A DNA stretch of 64,000 nucleotides. It comes from Diacronema lutheri. Taxonomy: Eukaryota; Haptophyta; Pavlovophyceae; Pavlovales; Pavlovaceae. Shown here in pieces: positions 1-9,505 of this stretch. The stretch's first letter is position 1. Every line of letters starts with the position of its first letter. The notes beneath the pieces are model-generated. The model searched no databases and was not told where the DNA came from. It saw only the letters and a program-made list of their open reading frames with translations. Where the stretch lies: NCBI GenBank assembly GCA_019448385.1, contig JAGTXO010000042.1, forward strand, positions 124,001-188,000, given 5' to 3'. Both the position numbers and the translations under genes were made by a program.

Positions 1-1119
1 TGCTGCAAGGAGAATGGGCACCGTGGGCGGTGCTCGCTGCAGCTGAAGCCCAAGGAGGACGACATGCTTCGCCTCGTCGAGCAGATGCGCATGCTCGAGG
101 CCGAGCTCCAGGACACCAAGGGCGAGCGCGACCGGCTCAAGGAAGAGAGCGCGAAGCTCTGGGGGAAGCTCATGCAGGTGCGCGCGCCCGCCGGACGCGC
201 GGGCTGCGCCTCCTGCCGCCTTCGCCCACCCGCGTCACTTCGTGCGCCTCTTCGCGCGCACGCTGCACGTCGTGGCGCGCTCGCGCCGCGGCGCGCCTGA
301 GCGGCGCGCTCCGCTACCGCGCACGGCGGCGGGAGGCGCGCCCCGCGATCCGACCGGCGCGCAATGCCCACACCGCGCGCCTCGCGCCAGGCGGGCCTCA
401 CGCTGACCAACCTCGTCAAGCTTGGCCGCGGCACGCGCAGCCTCACGCCACCGACGGCCGAGGAGTGCGCCGAACAGCTGCGCAAGATTGCGCGCGCCAA
501 CCTCGAGGGCGAGAAGGCCGACAAGGAGGCGCAGTTCGCCGCGTTCATCGCGACGCTCGACGTCGGCGAGAACGCGTCGCCAGAGCGGCGCGCCGAGCTC
601 GACGTATACCGTCGACGGCACGAGGCCGAGCTCGCTGCGCTGCGCGCCGCGCTCGACGAGCGCGCGCACGAGGCGGCAAGCGAGGTGCTCCCGTACGTGA
701 TCTCGGCGAGCTCGCCGCACCGCCAGCCGGCCGCCGGCGGCGCGAATGGCACAATGGCGGTAGGGCCGCCGGCGGGCGCCGGTTGCTGCTACTTTGGCGC
801 GCAGGACGCAGCGCGCGTGCAGGACGCCGCGCGCGCGCAGGCGCAGTGGCCGGCGCAGCAGATGGGCGCGCCCGCCCAGGGGCCGATGCAGCAGCAGCTG
901 CAACAGCAGCATGGGCAGCACTTTGCGCACGCGATGATGCAGCAGATGCCCGGCATGGGCATGCTCCACCCGCATCTCTCGCAGCCCATGCAGCGCCAGG
1001 CGCAGCAGCAGCTGCCATCGTACACGCAGTCGCAGCCGACGACGACCAGCCCGGCCAACTCGTTCCAGCAAGCGCACACGCCGCCGTACGGCCAGCCCTA
1101 CTTCAACCAGTTTGGCTGA
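1..1119 (+). CDS. Gln/Ala-rich coiled-coil protein, 5' partial
   Basis: The reading frame is open from base 1, so the gene starts upstream of the window. Proposed exons are 1-177 and 391-1119 (stop TGA at 1117-1119), joined in phase 0 across a 213 nt intron with GTGCGC and GCGCCAG borders; about 301 residues are visible. The first exon opens with a small Cys/His cluster (CCKENGHRGRC) that could bind zinc, followed by a strongly heptad-like coiled coil (around residues 22-58). Exon 2 has a second charged helical stretch (about residues 80-150) and then a long Gln/Met/Ala/Pro-rich tail, which looks disordered. I do not recognise the family. The coiled coil suggests dimerisation and the Q-rich tail resembles transcription or RNA-binding cofactors, but that is inference only. 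Confidence 0.6.
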
Positions 1120-1629
1120 ATGCGCGCGCCGCCGGCTGCGCGCGGCGCTCGCTCGCGCAGCTCTGCGCAGCGCCGGTCGCACATGCCCTGTGCGTGCACG
1201 GCTGCCCACCGCGCGCTCGCGGCGTGCGGCTGTGCTGCACGGCGGCAGCGCGCGTCGCTGCCGCCATAGTCTGTGTCGCGCGCATGCTGATGCCCGGCAC
1301 ACGCGCAGACCCGCGAGCCGAGGCCCGAGGCCACGCGCGCGCGCTCAAGCAGAGCGAAGCGAGCGCCGAGTCATGGCTGACGGGCTGAGTGCCTGAGCCC
1401 CGGGCCGGGCGCACCGTTCTCGGTCCTGCGAGGTGTGCTGACCGCTGAAGCGGCCGAGCAGCTGTGTACGCTGACGCCGGCCACGGACCTGCAGGCTTGG
1501 AATTCCACCTTGTCCAGTCATCAATCATCACTGACAGCTGACTGTTAGGCAACCTCCATCGTTGTGGGCCCGCCGCAGCGGGTGGCGTGAGCCTGCCGAG
1601 GCCGCCGCGCAGGCTCACGCCCGTGGCGC
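1120..1629. other. Intergenic spacer, no gene seen
   Basis: 510 bp between two same-strand genes. The open frames here are overlapping GC-driven ones without a recognisable product. It should hold the 3' UTR of the first gene and the promoter/5' UTR of the next; no clear TATA-like element or RNA gene was seen. Confidence 0.5.
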
Positions 1630-3006
1630 ATGCTGGTCCTTAAGCTCAAGAAGCGCAAGTTCAAGGTCCCCGAGGTGCCGCGCGCGCGATGGCTACAGCT
1701 GCAAGACGCGCTCTTCGATTCGCGACGGCGCGCGGCGGCGTGCACGAGCCTGCTGCCCGCCGCCGCCTCGGCCGTCCTCGTTGCAGTGCCCGCGGCCGAT
1801 GCGCAGCACGCGGCGACCGAGGAGCTGGACGACGAGGCGAGCGAGGCGGCGCCTGTGGCGCTCGATGAGGAGACGCTCGCGCGGATGCGCGCCGAGTTAC
1901 AGGCGCTGCAGGAGCGCAAGACGGAGCTCTTCACCGCGCTCAAGGAGGTTCTCGCGCAGGACGAGCGCAAGAGGCTACACGAGGCCGCGGAGGCCGCGAA
2001 GGCGCGCGCAGAAGCTGAGGCTGCCGAGCGCAAGCTCCAGCCCGACGAGACGCGTAGCGCGGCGGGTACTGGCGCTCAGTCGGCGCGCGGTATGCACGGC
2101 GGGCTGTACGCATCCGCACCGCACTTTTCTGGAGGCGTGCCGGCGTGCTCGGCCATGTCCGCGTGCGGCGCGGACGACCTGATGGGCGGCCGGCTGGTCG
2201 GCGGAGCGTACGGTGCTGGCGGATGCGGGGCCGCTGGTGGCGGCTGCTGCCACCCTGCTTCCCGGTGCGCGCACGCGCGCGCCGCTCGCGCGAGAGTCAC
2301 ATTGCGCACGTGGCCGCTGTGACGCCGGCGCGGCGCTCGCCGCCACCCGCGCCCGCCGATCCGTTTCCCGCGCGCGCAGGATGGGCGGTGCGCACGGCGG
2401 GCCCGCGCCGAGGCCACGGTGCGGCACGGGCATGGCGCCAATGCCGCTTAGCCCGGGCGTGTCCGTCCATGCGCATCGCTTCGCGGGCTCGACAGGAATC
2501 ATGATGGGCGGGGCAATGATGGATACCATGGTGCGCGATGCCGTGATGCCGTGATCCATCGCGCCGTCGCGCCGCGCCGCGCCGCGCCGCGCCGTGCGCC
2601 TGACGTGCCGACGCCCCGCCCCCGCCCTCGGCCGACGCGCCTGCGGTGCGCAGACACCGTCGGGCCCCCGCGGGCAGTACATGCTCTCCGCGCGCGCGCA
2701 GCAGGGCGCACCGTCGCCCAAGCCAGTCTCGCGCGGCAGCAGCTGCTCAACCCCCGCCGCCTTCTCGCTGATGCGGCCGCGCTCGCTGCCAAGCGGTGGC
2801 GACGCGCCATTCAGCACGCAGCTCGGTCCACGCCCATGCACGGGCGTGGCGGGACCCTCAGCGAGGCACGGCGGCGCGATGCCGTGCACCTATGGCGGGC
2901 CGAGCTGCGCGCCGGTGCGCGGCCTCGGCGGACACGAGGTGCTGAACGCACAGCAGGCGGCAGCAGCCGCAGTAGCCGCCGCAGAAGCGGGAGCCGGCGG
3001 CGGCTG

Positions 3007-3037
<31 letters not shown>

Positions 3038-3796
3038 GGCGGCGGCTGCAGCGGCTACGTGATGCTGGGCGGTGGCGGTGGTGGTGGCCTCGCCGAGCGG
3101 TTCGGCCCAAGCGCCGCCGACTTTGAGCGCTTTGCACCCGCACCGCAAATCAGCATGGACGCATGGGGCGAGCGTGACATCCGCGAGCGCGAGATGGGCG
3201 CAGGCGGCTACCGACATGAACGAGGGGCGCGTGAGCGCGAGCGCGCCGAACGCGAGCTGCTGCGTGGTGAGCGCTCGCGCTCGCGCGAGCGCGAGTACGA
3301 GCGCGACTTCACGCCCACGCGCGACCCGCGCCCCGAGATGCGCGGCGGCGACGCGCGCGAGCACCGCGATGCGCACCGCAAGGGTGAGAGCGCGTGCGGA
3401 GGCGGCGGCTGCTTCGCGTACGCCGGGCCGGCGGGCCCCGGCGCGGGCGGGCAGGGGCTCGGGCTTGGCCGCGGGGAGTATGGGGCCGGTCCGTGCGGAC
3501 CGGGCCCGCGCGACCGCATGGACAAGCAGCTCATGGGACGCGGCGGCGCGTGCTGCGATGGGCAACCATACTACCGCGACGTGCGGCGCACGGGCTTCTC
3601 CGAGAGGCCGCCGATGGGCGCGATGGGCGCTGGCGGCCCGATGGTACCGCACGGCTGCTACTGCTGCGCGCCGCAGATGTGCGGTGCGCCACCTCCCGGC
3701 TACTGCGCGCCTGGCGCGTCCGCGCCGCGCGGGCCAATGCTGATGCCACACGACGCGCGCGGGCGGCCGTTCCAGCCGCCCGGCCCGTACTATTAG
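1630..3796 (+). CDS. Hypothetical Gly/Arg-Glu-rich low-complexity protein
   Basis: Proposed exons 1630-2264, 2380-2530 and 2654-3796 join in frame and use GTGCGC donors and GCGCAG acceptors, giving 642 residues. The N-terminus is basic (MLVLKLKKRKFKVPEVP) and is followed by a charged coiled-coil stretch (about residues 75-150) containing a Thr-Glu-Leu-Phe core. The middle is glycine-rich with a run of about a dozen glycines, and then there is a stretch dense in Arg-Glu/Arg-Ser dipeptides (roughly residues 450-500) of the kind seen in splicing or mRNP proteins. The C-terminus is Pro/Gly/Cys-rich. No catalytic domain is visible. The RE/RS composition hints at nuclear RNA work; I do not assign a function. 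The start is the first ATG of the frame. Confidence 0.55.
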
Positions 3797-3928
3797 GGCA
3801 CGGTGTGCGCCTCGCATGCAAACCTCCGCCCGGCCCGACGAGCGCGGCGCGCGGCCGCTGCTGCTCCACTAGCCGGGAAAAAGGAGATTTCGCTCACTTC
3901 TCGCTAGTAACGCCACAGTGCCCCAAGG

Positions 3929-6254
3929 GTGAAGCACGGCGAGTGCGCCGCCTCGCAGGAGATGGCAGCGCCGCCGGCCGTGATGGCCGAGGTCAAGTCA
4001 GTCCCGGAGCGGTGCGTGATGCCTGCGCGCCGCCGCCGAGTCTCGCGCGTTGCGCCCGCGTGCCAGCCCGCGCGCGGCTCGTGCGTTGTGGCGGCCCACA
4101 GCGCGCTCGCCTGCGCCGGCTGCGCACAGGCTGGACAACGGTGTGCAGGCGCCGCCGCTGCACCCGCTGCCGCACAATGACCTGTTCAAGGGCAACAAGG
4201 TGCAGCCCGAGGTCTTGCGCTTGCACTTGCTCAAGGAGGGCAAGATCACCGAGGACGACGTGTGCCGGCTGTGCAAGGACGCGATGGCCGCCTTCCGCGC
4301 GGAGCCAAACATCATCAAGCTCGAGGGCAACGTGAACATCGTCGGCGACATCCACGGACAGTACTACGACCTCATGAAGGTCTTCGAGGTGCGCACTGCC
4401 AATCGAATTGCGTGGCGGAGCTGCTTGGCGCGCTCGCGCGCGCGTGCGCGCGTCGGTCCAGCCGCGCGCGCGCTGCCGCGAGCGCCCATCGTGTGCTCGG
4501 TGCGGTCCTCGGAGCGGCGCTCGGACCCGCTAGCGAGAGTTTCGGCTCGGGCCGCCTCGCTTGGCCGTGCTTCTCGCATCCGAGGCGCGCCGGGCGCGAG
4601 TGCCGGCAGCATGGCGCGCTCTCGCTGGCAGGCCCTAGGCGGCCCCTGCGCTGGCCGGCCTGACCACACTCGTTTTCCCGGCGATGCGCGCTGTGCGCCA
4701 CTTCGGCGCCGCCTCCGCGCAGATTGGCGGCAAGGTCGAGGAGGTCCCATACCTGTTCCTCGGCGACTATGTCGACCGCGGCACCTTCTCGTGCGAAGTC
4801 GTGCTCTACCTCATGGCGCTCAAGTCGACGCACCCGAAGAAGGTTTTCTGCATACGCGGCAACCACGAATGCCGCGCGCTCACGCGCACCTTCAACTTTA
4901 AGAACGAGTGCCTGCACAAGTACTCGATGCGCGTGTACGACGCCTTCATGGACGTGTTCGACACGCTGCCGCTCTGCGCCCTCCTCGACGCCAAGTTCCT
5001 CTGCTGCCACGGTGGGATTGGCCCCTCCTTCCACACGCTCGAGGACATCAACCGGATCGACCGCTTCTCCGAGCCGCCCGAGGCCGGCCCGATGTGCGAC
5101 CTGCTCTGGGCAGACCCGACGCCCGACGAGGACGACGAGGTGCAGGCCAAGCCCTTCACGCCCAACACGACGCGCGGCTGCTCGTATCTCTTCAATTCAA
5201 AGGCGGCGCTGCGCTTCCTCAAGGACAACCAGCTCCTCTCGATCGTGCGCGCGCATGAGGCGCAGAAGGAGGGCTTCAAGATGCACAAGAAGGACCCGGA
5301 GAACGACTTCCCCGCCGTGATCACCCTCTTCTCCGCGCCAAACTACTGCGACGTGTACAAAAACAAGGCGGCGATCCTCAAATACCAGAACACACTGATC
5401 AACATCCGGCAGTTCAAGCAGACGCAGCACCCGTACTGCCTGCCAAACTTCATGAACGTCTTCACCTGGTCGCTCCCCTTCGTCGGCGAGAAGATGAGCC
5501 AGTTCCTTTCGGACGCGCTCCTCATGGCGGACCTCGACGCCGAGTTTGAGGACGATGGCTCGGCGGCCACGTCCAAGGCCTTCTCCGCCAGCGAGAAGGA
5601 CGAGCGGCGGCGGCAGATTAAGGCCAAGGTGAAGGCGATGGCCAAATTCGTCAAGACGTACGAGGCGTCGCGCCTCAACAACGAGGAGGTGAGCAGCGCG
5701 CGCCCGCGGCTGCGCGCAGTGCGCACCGCCGCGCGGCGCGCGTCTCGCGCCCGCGCTGCGGCCGTCTCGCGCCTCCGTTGGCCTCGGCGCGCATACCGCT
5801 CGTGGCGCGCTGTGCCCCGCTCACGCGCCGCTCTGCGCGCTCCCGCGCCGCGCCGCACGGCGTCGCTGTGCCCCACCCGCGCGCAGCTCATCCACCTCGG
5901 TGGGCTCGCTGACCGGGGCATCACGCAGCACAACATGTCCGCCGAGGCGCGGTGCGTGCACGCGCGCGCTCGACGCGCGGCGCACGCCGCCACGTGGCGC
6001 CTCCGCGCGCGCGCGCGCCCCGCAGGCGCGGCCCTGCCTGCCGCTGCTCAAGCCGTGCGCTTGCGCACCGCTCGCCGCCCGCCGCCGTGCGGCGCCTTGT
6101 CGCCCGCGCCCATTCGGCCCGCCTGCCATTGCGGCCGCGCAGAGCCAAGTTGATGTCGCTCGTGCAGAACGACGAGGAGACCGAGGAGGCCTTCCTCGCT
6201 GCGCGCTCGCTCGACAGTCTCAACGAGAAGCGCCCGATGATGAAAAAGCAATGA
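3929..6254 (+). CDS. PPP3C: Calcineurin A (PP2B) catalytic subunit
   Basis: Ca2+/calmodulin-dependent Ser/Thr phosphatase. Exons 3929-4011, 4130-4388, 4723-5688, 5887-5951 and 6143-6254 join in frame to 494 residues, the usual length. Metallophosphatase signatures are all present: GDIHGQ (100-105), GDYVDRG (128-134), RGNHE (159-163), then HGGIGP and SAPNYCDVY. The calcineurin-B binding helix is clear (NVFTWSLPFVGEK, about 359-371). A basic amphipathic calmodulin-binding segment follows (about 410-430), and the last exon encodes an autoinhibitory segment (EEAFLAARSLDSLNEKRP) matching the animal AID. The first short exon supplies the conserved N-terminal KSVPER before the catalytic core. The regulatory segments are split over three exons, so skipping one would free the enzyme from calmodulin control. 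Family assignment is firm; the first exon is the least certain part. Confidence 0.93.
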
Positions 6255-6603
6255 GTGCTCACGGAAGAGCACCGAACGTCTTCACGCCACGCACGCGCGC
6301 GCGCTCGCCTGCGCACGCGGCCCGCGGGCGGCGGGCGGTCGCAACCGGGGCGTCGAAGCGCCGTCCGTTGGGGCTGCGCGCGCTGTTGCGGAAGCACGCG
6401 CCGCAGGCGGGCTGAGTAGAGCACGCACTGGCGCGCTCTTAGCAACGCGGCCAGACAGGGCGAGCAGTCCTGCGCGAGCCACGCGCATCCACGCTCTCGC
6501 CCGGTCGCCCCACGTGAAGCGTCTCCGGAAAAGTCGCCACCGCCGGCCGTGGCCCGCTCCAGCCAGTCCGCTCCAGTACCCATAGCAGTGTCGTTTCGCG
6601 CCG
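6255..6603. other. Intergenic spacer
   Basis: 349 bp between calcineurin A and the SEP/UBX gene on the same strand. No coding frame with plausible codon use, no RNA gene and no repeat was recognised; presumably a 3' UTR plus promoter. Confidence 0.5.
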
Positions 6604-8208
6604 ATGGCGGAGAAGCTCCCACCGGTGCTGCTCGCGCTGCACGCATGCGAGCTGCGCGAGAAGCACGGCGAGATCGAGCGGCTTGCGCGCGAGAACGAGC
6701 GGCTGCGCGCGCAGCTGCGCGAGATGGAGCTGTTTCTCGCCGACTATGGCCTAGAGTGGGTCGGCGGCGAGCGCGGCGCGGCGGCAGGCGACGCGTCTTC
6801 GCCGCGCGGTGCGACGCCCGCGGCGGGCGGAGCACCGCCGCACATCGACCTGGTTCGCGTGCGCGCGCGCGTGGAAGAGTTGAACGCCCTCGCGGGCGAT
6901 GGTAGCTCGATGGTCGCGACGTTGGCAGCGCCCGGCGCCGTCAGCCGGCTCACGCCGATCGAGCCGCTTCCGCTCACCTTCTGGCAAAACGGCATGCAGG
7001 TGGGCGACCATCCGGTGCGCGAGTACGTGGACGTGGAGGTGGGCGTCTTCCTCGCGGACCTTCTGGACGGCTACTTCCCGTACGAGCTGCGGCACGCCTT
7101 CCCCGAGGGCACGCCATTTGAAGTGCGCGACCGCCTCGGCGATCGTTTGGGCGCGGGCCGCGGCGCGGCCGCGCCGCACGACTGGGGCGCCGGGCGGTCG
7201 CTGCGCGCGCACGCGCATGCGCCGTGCGCGGCAGCGCTTGCGCGCGCGTCGCTGCACGTCGCTGCAGCGCCGAGCGCGCAGAGCGCCGAGGCGCCGGGCG
7301 ATGCGCGAAGGGGCGGGCTGCCGATGGAAGACGCGCGCGTGAGAGGCGCCGCAGCGCCGCGCGAGAGCGAGGTATCGGTTCTGCTGCAAGTGCGCGGCAT
7401 CGACGGCGAGCCGCTCTGCCAGCTGTGCCTGCCCGCCGACGCGCCCCTCGGCGAGCTGCGCGCCGCGATCGCGCACAGCGCTGCGCTTCCTGCGCGCGCA
7501 TGGCCGGCATTCGAGCTGCGAACTACCTTTCCCAACAGGTCGTACGGCACCGAGCTCGACGGCGAGCCGATCGGCGCCCTCGGCTTTGCGCCGACGGCCA
7601 CGCTGCACCTGCATGCGCTGCCGGCGCTGCCTCAACGCCCGCAGCATGGCGCGCACGTTGGCGACCAAGGCGCCGACGGCTCCGGCGCGCGCCTTGCGCA
7701 ATTTCACGCCCACGCGGCGCGTCGCTCGAGCGCGCCGTACGTCGGTGCGCTCAGCGCACTCGGTGGCGATGGCTTGTGGCGCATGCCGTGCTACGCGCCT
7801 CCTGACGATGGCAGCGTAGGCGCGGGAGGGGCTCAACCACCTGCCGCCTCGCACGCGTGGCAGAGCGCGGCCGAGGGCCAAGCGCCAGCGTCGCGTGCGA
7901 CGGCGGCGATTGTGCCCGGGGCCGTTTTGGCCAGCGCGGAGCCGCCGCGGTCGGCAGCCGTTTCAGCCTGCCGCTCGCAGCACCCGGCGCTCGCACGGCA
8001 TTTGAACGGAGGACAACGCGCCGACTCCAGTTGCTCCTGCGCGGCCGTGAGCCGCGCGGCGGCTGGCTGCGAGCCAGCGCAGCCGTGCGCGGCGCTTGCG
8101 TGCCTCACCCGCACGGGCGCGGAGCCGCCGCATGCCACCGTGAGAGCCGCCGGAGCAGCTGCCGTGCGGTCGCGCCCGGCTCGTTTTGTGAGCAAGGCTG
8201 CCCACTGA
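6604..8208 (+). CDS. UBXN11: SEP and UBX domain protein (UBXN11/socius-like)
   Basis: Single-exon gene of 534 residues starting at an ATG in CCGATGGCG. The N-terminal 15-45 region is a coiled coil. A SEP domain occupies about residues 122-178 (LTFWQNGMQVGDHPVREY, then FLADLLDGYFPYELR and PFEVRDR). A ubiquitin-like UBX domain lies at about 255-340 (VSVLLQVRGIDGEPLCQLCL through LGFAPTATLHLHAL). SEP plus UBX is the architecture of the p47/UBXN11 adaptors, which bind the AAA ATPase p97/CDC48; the coiled coil placed before SEP resembles UBXN11 more than p47. The remaining 190 C-terminal residues are Ala/Ser-rich with no domain. The role as p97 cofactor is from family knowledge; the specific orthology to UBXN11 is probable, not proved. 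Confidence 0.78.
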   Translation: MAEKLPPVLLALHACELREKHGEIERLARENERLRAQLREMELFLADYGLEWVGGERGAAAGDASSPRGATPAAGGAPPHIDLVRVRARVEELNALAGDGSSMVATLAAPGAVSRLTPIEPLPLTFWQNGMQVGDHPVREYVDVEVGVFLADLLDGYFPYELRHAFPEGTPFEVRDRLGDRLGAGRGAAAPHDWGAGRSLRAHAHAPCAAALARASLHVAAAPSAQSAEAPGDARRGGLPMEDARVRGAAAPRESEVSVLLQVRGIDGEPLCQLCLPADAPLGELRAAIAHSAALPARAWPAFELRTTFPNRSYGTELDGEPIGALGFAPTATLHLHALPALPQRPQHGAHVGDQGADGSGARLAQFHAHAARRSSAPYVGALSALGGDGLWRMPCYAPPDDGSVGAGGAQPPAASHAWQSAAEGQAPASRATAAIVPGAVLASAEPPRSAAVSACRSQHPALARHLNGGQRADSSCSCAAVSRAAAGCEPAQPCAALACLTRTGAEPPHATVRAAGAAAVRSRPARFVSKAAH

Positions 8209-8628
8209 GCCTCACGAACTAGTTTCGCGCTGCTAGGTTGCGCCGGGTGCCAATTTGCACGTCGCGCAAGTTGTGCGCGTGCGCAAAGGAGCGCTTGGCG
8301 AGCCGGAGCGCGCGCCCGGCAAGCCCCAGCGCATGAGCGCGACGACCAAGGAGGGTGTTCAATCGGCGACGCAGCCGGCGACGGAGCGCGCGCGACGCTT
8401 GCAGCCCGTGCGACCGGGCCGCTGGCAGTCGGTGTCGGCGCGCACGCGCAAGCTGCGTGGCTTTTGAAATGAGGCGCGAGGAGGAGGGGGGAGCGGGGTT
8501 TGGCGCGGCGCATCCGCGTCCTGGGGTGCACGGAGGGAACGCTTCACGCCCATTAAGCCACATGCATACACTGCACTGCAAAGCGGGAACACATCGGCGC
8601 AGAACAGCTGTGACAGCTGTCGCGGCTG
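8209..8628. other. Convergent intergenic spacer
   Basis: 420 bp between the stops of the UBX gene (plus) and the PUF gene (minus). No gene recognised; both 3' UTRs and polyadenylation sites must lie here. A short dyad made of CAGCTG repeats near 8606-8620 is the only local structure noticed. Confidence 0.5.
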
Positions 8629-9471
8629 TTATTGCGCGCGCGCGAGTGGCATGTTTGGGAACACCTTGAGCAGCTTCGCCTGGATGCGCTTGCCGTAGAG
8701 CGTGTTCCGGAGCGACGAGACGTGCGGCGCGACGCGCTCCTGGAAGAGGCGCAACTCGGCGTCGCTCCCGACCTGCATGACTCGCTGCACCACATAGTTG
8801 CCGTACGGGTCGTGCAGCAGACGGCCGAGCGCCGGCGGCTCGAGCAGCTCGTCGACGACAAGGCCGCACGAGACGCCATCCTGTGATGCACGGCGCGCGA
8901 TGGCGGCGACGGGGGTCGGGCGGCGGACGTGGGCGCAGGCGGCGGCGGGCGGGCGCGCGCGCGCAAGAATGCGCGCGAACGCGGCGGCCGCGCGCACGCC
9001 CGAAGTGAGGCATTTCTCGATGACGTTGGACGAGAATTTCTCGCACGCGAGATCGGCGACGTCGCCGCGGATCGCGCGCACGACCCTGCGCGTCATCTCG
9101 GCGTCGCGGTCCTGGAGCACGTACTGCACGACGTAGTTCCCGAACTGGTCGGTGATGAGCCGGCGCGTGTGCTCGATCACCGAGTCGAGCAGCGCGGTGC
9201 GCGCGCTGCCGCTCGCCGAGTCGAGGCAGCGCTGCAGCACGCAGCAGCCGTGCCGGTGCGTTGCCACCTCGAGGAAGTTTCGCGACACTTCGTCAATGAT
9301 GAAGGCGTTCCGACCACCGCGCAGCGTCGCGACGCACCGCTGCACGACGTGATTGGCGTGCAGGTCGAAGATGAGCTCGCGCGTGCGCGGCGCGAGCGCC
9401 GATGCGACGAGCTCCTCGGACGCGTCGCCTTGCAAGCACTCGAGAAGCCGCTGCACGGCGCGCGTTCCTGC

Positions 9472-9505
<34 letters not shown>

